NCBI GenBank assembly: GCA_023430365.1
Contig: JAEZAS010000079.1
Span: 1-7,875 of the forward strand
Length of the DNA stretch: 7,875 nucleotides
Direction: 5' to 3'
DNA from: Planctomycetota bacterium
GTDB taxonomy: Bacteria > Planctomycetota > Planctomycetia > Pirellulales > Pirellulaceae
The first letter of the stretch is position 1. The number at the start of each line of letters is the position of its first letter. Both the position numbers and the translations under genes were made by a program. The notes beneath the pieces were generated by a model. It was not told the DNA's origin. It worked only from the letters and a program-made list of their open reading frames with translations, and did not search any database. Shown here piece after piece: positions 1-5,331 of this stretch.

Positions 1-34
1 ATTCAGACGTCCAGCGAGTGCCGCCCTGGTTTGT

Positions 35-79
35 CTGAATTCTGGCGAATTCAGCTACGGACGATACGCGGCCTATCGT
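35..79 (-). terminator. Two tandem hairpins after the PilZ gene, possible terminator
   Basis: Two perfect inverted repeats lie just past the stop codon of the minus-strand PilZ gene. The first pairs acgata (61-66) with tatcgt (74-79) around a 7-nt loop. The second pairs ctgaattc (35-42) with gaattcag (47-54) around a 4-nt loop. Attcagac at 1-8 could also pair with 33-40. Position and order suit transcription termination or mRNA 3'-end protection, but neither hairpin is followed by a T tract on the minus strand, so a classical intrinsic terminator is not shown. Confidence 0.3.
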
Positions 80-85
80 GCGCGA

Positions 86-517
86 CTAGCACGTCGCATG
101 CTCCAGCCGATGCAGGAACTTGCAACCGACCAGCAGAGGCCCTTCCTGGCCATCAGCCGGCGGGTGGATGCGGACGATCTGAGCGACGAAGAAGGAGAAG
201 GGCGCGAGGCCCAGGGCGACGACCACTTTGTCGCTCTTGGGGCGGGACTCGGTGAAGTACGAAAATCCGCCCGGCGAGATATCGCGGCACTGCACGAGTG
301 CAAAATCGGTTTGCGCGGGGGAGGTGCGTCCCTTCAGCGGAGCGAGGAGCTGCGCACAGTGATACGGCCGGCGACGTCCCGAACGGGTTTCAAAGCGGGG
401 GAGGATCCCACCGGTTGGATTGCCAACGGCGGCGCGGCGTTTTCCTTGACGCTGCTCCTCGAGCAGGGCGTGAATCTGTTCAAAGATCGCGACTTCGTCG
501 GGTGGACTGCTCAGCAT
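86..517 (-). CDS. PilZ-domain protein, putative c-di-GMP receptor
   Basis: This 143-residue protein probably binds cyclic di-GMP as a small cytoplasmic receptor. The PilZ signature is visible: an arginine-rich RxxxR segment (R45 to R49), then about 30 residues on a D-x-S-x-x-G motif (D79, S81, G84, within CRDISPGGFSYF), then beta-strand-like stretches ending in LLVGCKF (128-134), as at the end of the PilZ barrel. Residues 1-40 look helical and polar, with no signal peptide or membrane segment. The ATG at 515-517 is chosen because GAGGGG lies 7 nt upstream; the frame stays open to 682, but that extension has no domain-like sequence. The gene follows mutM on the same strand after 231 bp, so co-transcription is possible but not shown. 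The family assignment is fairly secure. The output process it controls cannot be read from the sequence, because no second domain is attached. Confidence 0.72.
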   Translation of the reverse strand: MLSSPPDEVAIFEQIHALLEEQRQGKRRAAVGNPTGGILPRFETRSGRRRPYHCAQLLAPLKGRTSPAQTDFALVQCRDISPGGFSYFTESRPKSDKVVVALGLAPFSFFVAQIVRIHPPADGQEGPLLVGCKFLHRLEHATC

Positions 518-551
518 CGATTCGCCCCTCAAACCGGGTAACTCCTGGAGC

Positions 552-599
552 GGCCCGTCGTGGACCACCCGATCGCCGAGCAAGCTTAGGCGACGGGCC
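552..599 (-). repeat. 9-bp inverted repeat in the PilZ gene leader
   Basis: Ggcccgtcg (552-560) is perfectly complementary to cgacgggcc (591-599), leaving a 30-nt loop. An overlapping smaller palindrome, cgggcc-ag-ggcccg (594-607), competes for the same bases. Both lie in the 231-bp gap between mutM and the PilZ start, so they would fall in the 5' leader of a minus-strand transcript. The region is very G+C-rich and chance pairing is possible. Confidence 0.3.
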
Positions 600-748
600 A
601 GGGCCCGGTTGCGGCAAGCCGAAGGATTTGGCCCAGATGGGGGATTTGCTGTGGCCGTTGCTGCGCATTGTGACGGTCGCACCGCGTGACGCGGGCGACG
701 CTGACGAGTCGGTGCTGAGCGGACGGTCAGCCGCCAAGTTACCGGGCC

Positions 749-1627
749 CTAGCGCCGCCGACGAGCGGGCGAGGCGCCAGCCCCTCGGGATCGTTTCGGC
801 TGGCAGACGGGACAAAAGAACGTCGCCCGCTGGGCCTGGACGATGCGCTCGACCACGCCGCGGTTGCACTGGCGGCAGAGGTCGCCGGCCCGGTCGTAAA
901 CCCGGTGATGGTTTTGATAGCCGCCCGCCTCGTTGAGCGCGTTGCGATAGGTGCCGTCCGAGAGGGTCGAGCCCTCGTACTTGATCGCTGTGTGGAGCAC
1001 TTCGAGCATCCGGCGATGAATCTCCTCCCACTGGGCGGCCGATAGCAAGTCGCAGCGTTTTTCGGGATGAACGCCTGCCTGGTGGAGTATTTCGGAGGCG
1101 TAGAGGTTGCCGACCCCCGCCAGCCGCTGCTGGTCGAGCAGGGCCACCTTGATCGGCCGCCGGCTCGTGCAAAGCCGCTCCCGCAATTGCTCCCACGTGA
1201 GCGCCAGGGCATCGGGGCCGAGCTTCTGCTCATGAAACCGGCTGGCGAGCTCATCCTCGCTGAGCAGGTGAACCGAGCCGAGCCCCCGCCGGTCCCAATA
1301 CCAAACGTGGGGCGCGGGGCCCCCTTCCAGGTCGAGCCGGAAGCGCAAGTGTTCCTGCGTCGGCGGATCGGCCAGCAGCACCAGCCCCGTCATTCGCGGC
1401 TCAAAGATGAGCACGTCCCGCCGCTCCAAGTGCACGATCACCCGCTTGCCGATCCGGCCGATGTCGATAATCCGCTGCCCTTTGGTCCGGCGAGTCACCA
1501 GTGCTGGAGTCGGGAAAATGCCAATGGGTTTTCGCTCACAGGCCACCGGGACGGCGCGGACGATCGTGCTGCCGACGACCGGCAGGATACCGCGGCGCAT
1601 GGTTTCGACTTCGGGTAATTCAGGCAT
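749..1627 (-). CDS. mutM: Formamidopyrimidine-DNA glycosylase (Fpg/MutM)
   Basis: This base-excision repair enzyme removes oxidised purines such as 8-oxoguanine and nicks the abasic site by beta/delta elimination. At 292 residues it is slightly longer than the usual 270 or so. It starts MPELPEVETMRRGI, giving the catalytic N-terminal Pro2 and Glu3. K61 (RIGKRVIVHL) matches the conserved catalytic-domain lysine, and M79 (EPRMTGL) matches the void-filling methionine. The helix-two-turn-helix spans about 158-190 and includes GVGNLYASE with N174. The C-terminal zinc finger uses C251, C254, C272 and C275, with AQRAT (265-269) at its tip. Between the cysteine pairs are 17 residues, one more than in E. 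coli, and a basic tail of about 17 residues follows. Where E. coli has RRFG, this protein has RRGLG. The start has AGGA 9 nt upstream. It diverges from trpB. The call is secure. Confidence 0.96.
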   Translation of the reverse strand: MPELPEVETMRRGILPVVGSTIVRAVPVACERKPIGIFPTPALVTRRTKGQRIIDIGRIGKRVIVHLERRDVLIFEPRMTGLVLLADPPTQEHLRFRLDLEGGPAPHVWYWDRRGLGSVHLLSEDELASRFHEQKLGPDALALTWEQLRERLCTSRRPIKVALLDQQRLAGVGNLYASEILHQAGVHPEKRCDLLSAAQWEEIHRRMLEVLHTAIKYEGSTLSDGTYRNALNEAGGYQNHHRVYDRAGDLCRQCNRGVVERIVQAQRATFFCPVCQPKRSRGAGASPARRRR

Positions 1628-1663
1628 ATCTTCATCCTACCGAAATGGGCAATTCCTTGGCCC

Positions 1664-1692
1664 TTGACCGCGTCGGAGGGCCTATCCACAAT
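1664..1692 (+). promoter_or_regulatory. Candidate sigma70-type promoter for trpB
   Basis: TTGACC (1664-1669, 5 of 6 matches to the -35 consensus) is followed after 17 bp by CACAAT (1687-1692, 4 of 6 matches to -10). It lies in the mutM-trpB divergent gap, about 66 bp before the trpB ATG. No operator or Trp-rich leader peptide is seen with it. This is motif matching only. Confidence 0.3.
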
Positions 1693-1758
1693 CGACAGTT
1701 CCCTTTAGGTGTGTGCCGACAACGATTTGCGTCGCGGCGCACCAGAACGCGAGCTTTC

Positions 1759-2979
1759 ATGACAACTCCAGCTTCTTCTCCCGCCTCCGCGCAAGTTCCC
1801 GATCCGACCGGCCGGTTCGGTCCGTTCGGCGGCCGATACGTCCCCGAGACCCTGACCCGGGCCCTCGAAGAGCTCACCGCCGAGTACGCCAAGGCGAAAG
1901 ACGATCCCGCCTTCCAGGCCGATCTCGACGATCTGCTGGCCAACTTTGTCGGCCGGCCGTCGCCCCTCTATTTCGCCCGGCGCTTGACCGAGCAGTGCGG
2001 CGGAGCCCAGATCTGGCTGAAGCGCGAGGACGTGAATCACACCGGCGCTCACAAAATCAACAACACCCTCGGCCAGGCGCTGCTTACCTTGCGGATGGGC
2101 AAGAAACGCGTGATTGCCGAAACCGGGGCTGGCCAGCATGGTGTGGCTACGGCCACGGCGTGTGCCCATTTCGGAATTCCCTGCGTCGTTTACATGGGTG
2201 AGGAAGACGTCCGCCGCCAGGCGCCGAACGTTTTCAGCATGAAACTGCTCGGCGCCGAAGTGCGGCCGGTCAGCAGCGGTTCGCGGACGCTGCGGGACGC
2301 GATCAACGAAGCGATGCGGGACTGGATGTCGAGCGTCGAGACGACCCACTACATCATCGGCTCCGTGGTCGGCCCGCACCCGTTTCCGCTGATTGTCCGC
2401 GACTTCCAGTCGGTCATCGGGCGCGAGGCTCGCGAACAATCGCTCAAGCGCATCGGCCGGCTGCCGGACCTGGTCATTGCCTGCGTCGGCGGCGGCAGCA
2501 ACGCGGCGGGCATGTTCTATCCGTTCGTCGAGGACAAGGGCGTGCGGCTGCTCGGCGTCGAAGCCGGCGGACGCGGCTGCAAGTCGGGCGACCATGCCTC
2601 GCCGCTCACCTACGGCAGCCCGGGGGTGTTGCACGGCAGCTACAGCTACGTGATGCAGGACGAGGACGGCCAAACGAGTGACGTACACTCGATTTCCGCC
2701 GGGCTCGACTACCCCGGCGTTGGCCCGGAACACAGCTACTGGAAAGACAGCGGCCGGGTGGAATACACCTGCTGCGAAGACGCGGACGCCTTGAACGCGT
2801 TCGACTCGCTCGCCAAGGCGGAAGGCATCCTGCCGGCGCTCGAAAGCTCGCACGCGATCGCCCAGGCGATGGTGCAGGCGAGCAAGATGTCCAAAGACGA
2901 GGTCATCGTCGTATGTCTTTCGGGCCGAGGGGACAAAGACGCTGCCGAGATCGCCCGCCTCCGTGGCCAGCAGGCCTGA
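1759..2979 (+). CDS. trpB: Tryptophan synthase beta chain
   Basis: TrpB joins indole, channelled from TrpA, to L-serine to give L-tryptophan, using pyridoxal phosphate; it works as an alpha2-beta2 complex. At 406 residues it has the usual length for the TrpB1 class. It opens with GRFGPFGGRYVPETL (18-32). K99 in NHTGAHKINN is the PLP lysine, E121 in ETGAGQHG is the catalytic glutamate, GGGSNA (244-249) is the PLP phosphate loop, and SGRGDKD (388-394) is the C-terminal cofactor-binding motif. SAGLDYPGVGPEHS (313-326) is also typical of TrpB1. The frame is open upstream to an ATG at 1645 and beyond, but family homology starts just after the ATG at 1759. No strong ribosome-binding site precedes that ATG, so the exact start is less sure than the function. 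trpA follows after 150 bp. The gene diverges from mutM. Confidence 0.97.
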   Translation: MTTPASSPASAQVPDPTGRFGPFGGRYVPETLTRALEELTAEYAKAKDDPAFQADLDDLLANFVGRPSPLYFARRLTEQCGGAQIWLKREDVNHTGAHKINNTLGQALLTLRMGKKRVIAETGAGQHGVATATACAHFGIPCVVYMGEEDVRRQAPNVFSMKLLGAEVRPVSSGSRTLRDAINEAMRDWMSSVETTHYIIGSVVGPHPFPLIVRDFQSVIGREAREQSLKRIGRLPDLVIACVGGGSNAAGMFYPFVEDKGVRLLGVEAGGRGCKSGDHASPLTYGSPGVLHGSYSYVMQDEDGQTSDVHSISAGLDYPGVGPEHSYWKDSGRVEYTCCEDADALNAFDSLAKAEGILPALESSHAIAQAMVQASKMSKDEVIVVCLSGRGDKDAAEIARLRGQQA

Positions 2980-3024
2980 TCGCTCCTTGCCGTTGGCGCC
3001 GCCTCGCGTGCGAAAGGCCAGCAC

Positions 3025-3084
3025 CGACGCTCTGCGTCGATTGTTACACCGTAAACCAAGCCAGAATTCAGGACGCGGAGCGTC
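3025..3084 (+). promoter_or_regulatory. Paired palindromes in trpB-trpA gap, possible attenuator
   Basis: Two similar palindromes lie between trpB and trpA. cgacgc-tct-gcgtcg (3025-3039) forms a 6-bp stem and gacgc-gga-gcgtc (3072-3084) forms a 5-bp stem, each with a 3-nt loop. The 13 nt at 3026-3038 can also pair along their whole length with 3072-3084, with a single G-U pair, so the RNA can form either two local hairpins or one long stem. This resembles alternative structures used in transcription attenuation. The first hairpin is followed by attgtt, a poor U tract. Two copies of a REP-like palindrome would give the same pattern, so a regulatory role is inference. Confidence 0.4.
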
Positions 3085-3092
3085 TAACCGTG

Positions 3093-3117
3093 CGTTACGA
3101 CAGAGATCGTCGTAACG
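3093..3117 (+). promoter_or_regulatory. 9-bp hairpin abutting the trpA ribosome-binding site
   Basis: Cgttacgac (3093-3101) pairs perfectly with gtcgtaacg (3109-3117) around a 7-nt loop. Its last paired base is the first G of GAGG (3117-3120), the likely Shine-Dalgarno of trpA. The hairpin could reduce translation initiation, couple it to trpB, or act as a DNA operator. It is A/T-containing and perfect, which makes chance less likely than for the G+C-only repeats nearby. Confidence 0.45.
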
Positions 3118-3129
3118 AGGATGAACACC

Positions 3130-3933
3130 ATGTCTGCCATCGACCAACTGTTTGCCAAACTTCGCTCCGCGAAGCGGAAAGCCTTCATGCCGTTTCTGAC
3201 GGCTGGCGATCCGGACCTGGAATTCACGGCAAGCGTCATTCGCCAGCTCGACCAACGCGGCTGCACGCTCTGCGAAATCGGTGTGCCCTACAGCGACCCG
3301 ATCGCCGACGGCCCGGTAATCCAGGCGTCGTACCAGCGGGCGCTCGAAAAGAAGATCAAGGTCCGGCAAATTCTCGACATGCTCGCCGGGCTCAAGGAGC
3401 AGGTGAAATTGCCGCGCGTGACGATGGTCAGCTATGCGATCATCTATCGCTACGGCGTGGAGCGTTTTGTGGCCGATGCACAGGCGGCTGGCGTCTCCGG
3501 AGCGATCGTTCCCGACCTGCTGGTCGAAGAAGCCGACGAGCTGGCCCGCGTCTGCCGCAAGACCGACTTCAACCTGATTCAGCTGATCACTCCCACGACG
3601 CCGCGCGAACGCGCCGTGCGCATCGCCGCGTCGTCGAGCGGTTTCATTTACTATGTGTCCGTCACGGGCATCACCGGTGAGCGAACCCAACTTCCCGCCG
3701 ACCTGCTCGAAAACGTCAGCTGGCTGCGCACGCAAACTCCGCTGCCAATTTGCATCGGCTTCGGCATCAGCCAGCCCGAGCACGTGAAACTGCTCGCTCC
3801 GGTGGCCGACGGTCTGATCGTCGGTTCCGCCATCGTTCGCCGGATCGCCGAAGCCAGCACAAAGCCGCGAGAAACTGTGCTCAAAGAAGTGGGCGACTAC
3901 GCCGCGTCGTTGATGGCGGCGCTGGGTGGTTAA
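3130..3933 (+). CDS. trpA: Tryptophan synthase alpha chain
   Basis: TrpA cleaves indole-3-glycerol phosphate to indole and glyceraldehyde 3-phosphate and passes indole to TrpB. It is a TIM barrel of 267 residues, as in E. coli (268). FMPFLTAGDPD and CEIGVPYSDPIADGPVIQ carry the two catalytic acids: E49 and D60 in this numbering, the Glu before IGVPYSDP and the Asp of ADGP. VPDLLVEE, the YYVSVTGITGER loop, and GFGIS and GLIVGSAIV near the C-terminus complete the phosphate-binding face. Two in-frame ATGs compete, at 3121 and 3130. The second is preferred because GAGG (3117-3120) abuts the first but is 9 nt from the second; the first would add only three residues. It is downstream of trpB and probably in the same operon, although the 150-bp gap is wider than usual and holds several inverted repeats. 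Confidence 0.96.
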   Translation: MSAIDQLFAKLRSAKRKAFMPFLTAGDPDLEFTASVIRQLDQRGCTLCEIGVPYSDPIADGPVIQASYQRALEKKIKVRQILDMLAGLKEQVKLPRVTMVSYAIIYRYGVERFVADAQAAGVSGAIVPDLLVEEADELARVCRKTDFNLIQLITPTTPRERAVRIAASSSGFIYYVSVTGITGERTQLPADLLENVSWLRTQTPLPICIGFGISQPEHVKLLAPVADGLIVGSAIVRRIAEASTKPRETVLKEVGDYAASLMAALGG

Positions 3934-3988
3934 GGCGTTTTCTCGCCAGCAAAGTCCTATTCGCTTCGCGGACTCTATCTGCTTTTCT

Positions 3989-4009
3989 CCGGAGGGTGTT
4001 ACCCTCCGG
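3989..4009 (-). repeat. 21-nt CCGG palindrome, copy 1 (REP-like)
   Basis: On the plus strand this reads ccggaggg-tgtta-ccctccgg: a perfect 8-bp stem with a 5-nt loop, 55 nt after the trpA stop. On the minus strand the loop is taaca and the element is followed by agaa, both shared with the copy at 4836. It could act as a 3'-end stabiliser or a terminator for trpA, but no T tract follows it on either strand. A REP-like dispersed repeat is the better description. Confidence 0.55.
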
Positions 4010-4069
4010 CCCACGGTTGCCCCAGCGAAAAGGCGACAATTCGGCCGCCCAAGCCTGAATTTGTCATGC

Positions 4070-4098
4070 TTGACTTAGTCGGTCAGCCGAAATAAATG
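4070..4098 (+). promoter_or_regulatory. Weak candidate promoter before the 4262 gene
   Basis: TTGACT (4070-4075, 5 of 6 matches to -35) is followed after 17 bp by TAAATG (4093-4098, only 3 of 6 matches to -10). The local A/T-rich patch at 4089-4112 stands out from the G+C-rich surroundings. If real, it would give a leader of about 155 nt. Confidence 0.25.
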
Positions 4099-4099
4099 T

Positions 4100-4261
4100 T
4101 GAGTGTAAAGGTTTCGACGGTCGTGCCCTCGTGCACGGCTGCCGGACGGCCGACAGCGGCGTCTTGGAACGAAACCGGGCGAACGTTCCCCAGTAGCGAT
4201 GCCGCATTGGCGGCCGTCCTGTCATCACAGGCACGACGGACGCATTGGGGAGAGTGTTTTC
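4100..4261 (+). other. Structured non-coding leader before the 4262 gene
   Basis: This part of the 328-bp gap between trpA and the next gene holds no convincing reading frame. It contains several inverted repeats: ggaacg (4166-4171) with cgttcc (4184-4189); cctgt-catc-acagg (4219-4232), extended by ccgt (4214-4217) and acgg; and gtcgtgcc (4120-4127) with ggcacgac (4230-4237). GCATTGG occurs twice (4204-4210 and 4242-4248). GGGGAG (4247-4252) is a good ribosome-binding site 9 nt from the ATG. The pairing suggests a folded 5' leader. No known riboswitch class is recognised. Confidence 0.3.
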
Positions 4262-4816
4262 ATGAGTGACTTCGCCGAATCTTCCGCCACTCCGAGCGGC
4301 TCGCTGGCCCGCTTCTTCACCGGGCTTTGCGAATTCGTCTTTCAGACCCGCTTGGGCGTCGCCGATCCTCCGCTGACCGACTACCTCAGCCAGATGTTGC
4401 TGGGACACGTCCGCAGCGACAGCTTTCATCGCATCCGCAACCTGGCGGGTCGTCCCGCCGTCGAAGTTGCCGACATGCTCGCCGAAGCCGACCAGCGGTT
4501 GGGGGTCGCCAAGCGCGACGTGCATCGCTTCATCGGCGACGTCACGCTGTTTTGGACCGGCGTGTATCCCGAATCGCTCCGGACGCTGCGGAGCGTCGAA
4601 AGGAAGGACTTCTTCGTCGACTACTGCTCCCACGGCAAGCGGGCCTACTTCATCGCCAGCACGATTGAAACCGACCGCGAAGAAGACGCCCCGAACGAAG
4701 TCCTCGAGCGACTGAGCGCCAACTTCGAAATGTGCGCCTACGGCCTCGGCGAAGTCCGCCGGGAATGGGAACGTCGCGACGACGCCGACATGCCCCGCCC
4801 CCTGATCTTCGAATAG
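4262..4816 (+). CDS. Conserved-looking protein of unknown function
   Basis: This 184-residue soluble protein is not one I can name. It has no signal peptide or membrane segment and looks mainly helical. The most distinctive stretches are FFTGLCEFVFQTRLGV (18-33), FIGDVTLFWTGVYPESL (90-106) and DFFVDYCSHGKRAYFIAS (116-133). The combination of a G-x-x-x-L-F-x-T-G-x-x-P-E-S-L segment with a V-D-Y-x-x-x-G-K-x-A-Y segment recalls small uncharacterised helical proteins seen in several bacterial phyla, but that is memory and not a search. The C-terminus is acidic and polar (136-184). The start is supported by GGGGAG 9 nt upstream; an earlier in-frame ATG at 4199 lacks such support. Codon usage matches the neighbours, so it is a real gene. 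It stands alone between trpA and corA with gaps of over 300 bp on both sides, which gives no functional hint. Confidence 0.8.
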   Translation: MSDFAESSATPSGSLARFFTGLCEFVFQTRLGVADPPLTDYLSQMLLGHVRSDSFHRIRNLAGRPAVEVADMLAEADQRLGVAKRDVHRFIGDVTLFWTGVYPESLRTLRSVERKDFFVDYCSHGKRAYFIASTIETDREEDAPNEVLERLSANFEMCAYGLGEVRREWERRDDADMPRPLIFE

Positions 4817-4835
4817 CAGCTACGCCCTCCCACAG

Positions 4836-4856
4836 CCGGCGGCTAACAGCCGCCGG
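4836..4856 (+). repeat. 21-nt CCGG palindrome, copy 2 (REP-like)
   Basis: It reads ccggcggc-taaca-gccgccgg, with a perfect stem of 8 bp that extends to 9 through the outer loop bases. It lies 19 nt after the stop of the 4262 gene and is followed by agaa, as in copy 1 read on the minus strand. Compared with copy 1, two stem positions differ and both partner bases change with them. It may serve as the 3' end of the upstream transcript, but no T tract follows. Confidence 0.55.
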
Positions 4857-4870
4857 AGAATGGCGCGCAG

Positions 4871-4888
4871 GTATTGCCATCGCAATAC
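4871..4888 (+). terminator. 7-bp hairpin, possible 3'-end structure
   Basis: Gtattgc (4871-4877) pairs perfectly with gcaatac (4882-4888) around a 4-nt loop, 14 nt after the palindrome at 4836. Two stable hairpins in tandem after a stop codon suggest a transcript end. The sequence after it (acc ctcccc) is not a T tract, so an intrinsic terminator is not proven. Confidence 0.3.
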
Positions 4889-4959
4889 ACCCTCCCCTAA
4901 GCCTTCCGCATCGACCGCCGCGCTATCGCCTCCCAGTAGCAAAGCCCACTAGCCCTGCT

Positions 4960-4980
4960 CCGGCAGTTGGTAACTTCCGG
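4960..4980 (+). repeat. 21-nt CCGG palindrome, copy 3, degenerate (REP-like)
   Basis: It reads ccggcagt-tggta-acttccgg: the same 21-nt length and CCGG ends as the other two copies, with 7 of 8 stem pairs formed and one C-T mismatch. Against copy 2 read on the opposite strand, 20 of 26 positions match when the flanking CT and CTG are included. It sits in the 423-bp gap between the 4262 gene and corA, 104 bp after copy 2. The rest of that gap (4889-5056) shows no gene. Confidence 0.45.
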
Positions 4981-5056
4981 CTGCGACCTTCGTTGCTCGC
5001 GTCTCTCTTGACCCAACGTGCCGCGACTGCTATCCCTTCCGCATAATCTGGGGTCG

Positions 5057-5331
5057 GTATGCACGGATGCCGAGAAGCGGCGCGAGATCGAAGTCGACTT
5101 GCGATACCGGATCGATGAAGTGTTCAATCAGCAGGGATCGTGATTGCGTATCCGCAACGCGATATTCACCTGAATGCTATCCGACCCGTCGAAGTCCGCC
5201 TTTCGGCTGACTTGATAGGCGCGAACGAGGAGCCGCCGCTTGAGGCGCACCAAGAAGCGGTCACCGCACCGAGACCGGCATATCCACCGCCAGACGGCGC
5301 CGGGGGCGCCGCCGGGTTCGATCGTTCCTAG
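5057..5331 (+). pseudogene. Frameshifted C-terminal fragment of an MscS-type channel
   Basis: MscS-family channels release solutes on osmotic downshock, and their cytoplasmic domain ends in a typical G-I-x-I-x-[FY]-P-Q-R-D-x-H-L motif. Here one frame (5057-5143) encodes VCTDAEKRREIEVDLRYRID followed by EVFNQQG and then a stop at 5141. The next frame continues directly with IVIAYPQRDIHLNAIRPVEV (from about 5137). Adding one G to the GGG at 5135-5137 would join the two into a normal MscS C-terminus. The first frame is closed by a stop at 5009 and has no channel-like sequence upstream, so the membrane part is gone. The second frame stays open to 5331, overlapping the corA start; its last 40 or so residues look non-homologous. 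Both a frameshift and a 5' truncation argue for a decayed gene over a sequencing error. Family assignment comes from the motif alone. Confidence 0.65.

Noticed and set aside
1645..1758. In-frame upstream ATG extending TrpB by 38 residues
   Set aside because: The added segment has no TrpB similarity, overlaps the candidate promoter region and lacks a ribosome-binding site.
1628..1758. Possible trp leader peptide before trpB
   Set aside because: No short frame with clustered Trp codons and no strong terminator/antiterminator pair is present in the gap.
1705..4014. A very long minus-strand open frame opposite trpB and trpA
   Set aside because: It is antisense to two unmistakable genes, and its low-complexity Arg/Ala/Gly/Val/Asp composition is what G+C-rich third positions produce on the opposite strand.
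4104..4261. Resemblance of GGTTTCGACGG to the start of a tmRNA
   Set aside because: There is no tag-peptide frame, no tRNA-like 3' domain and no CCA end within a plausible distance.
5008..5036. TTGACC-17-TATCCC as a corA promoter
   Set aside because: The -10 matches only 3 of 6 positions, and the pair lies over 200 bp before the corA start in decayed sequence.
4897..5127. A 76-codon minus-strand frame in the gap before corA
   Set aside because: It has no recognisable motif and no ribosome-binding site support, and overlaps both the palindrome and the MscS remnant.
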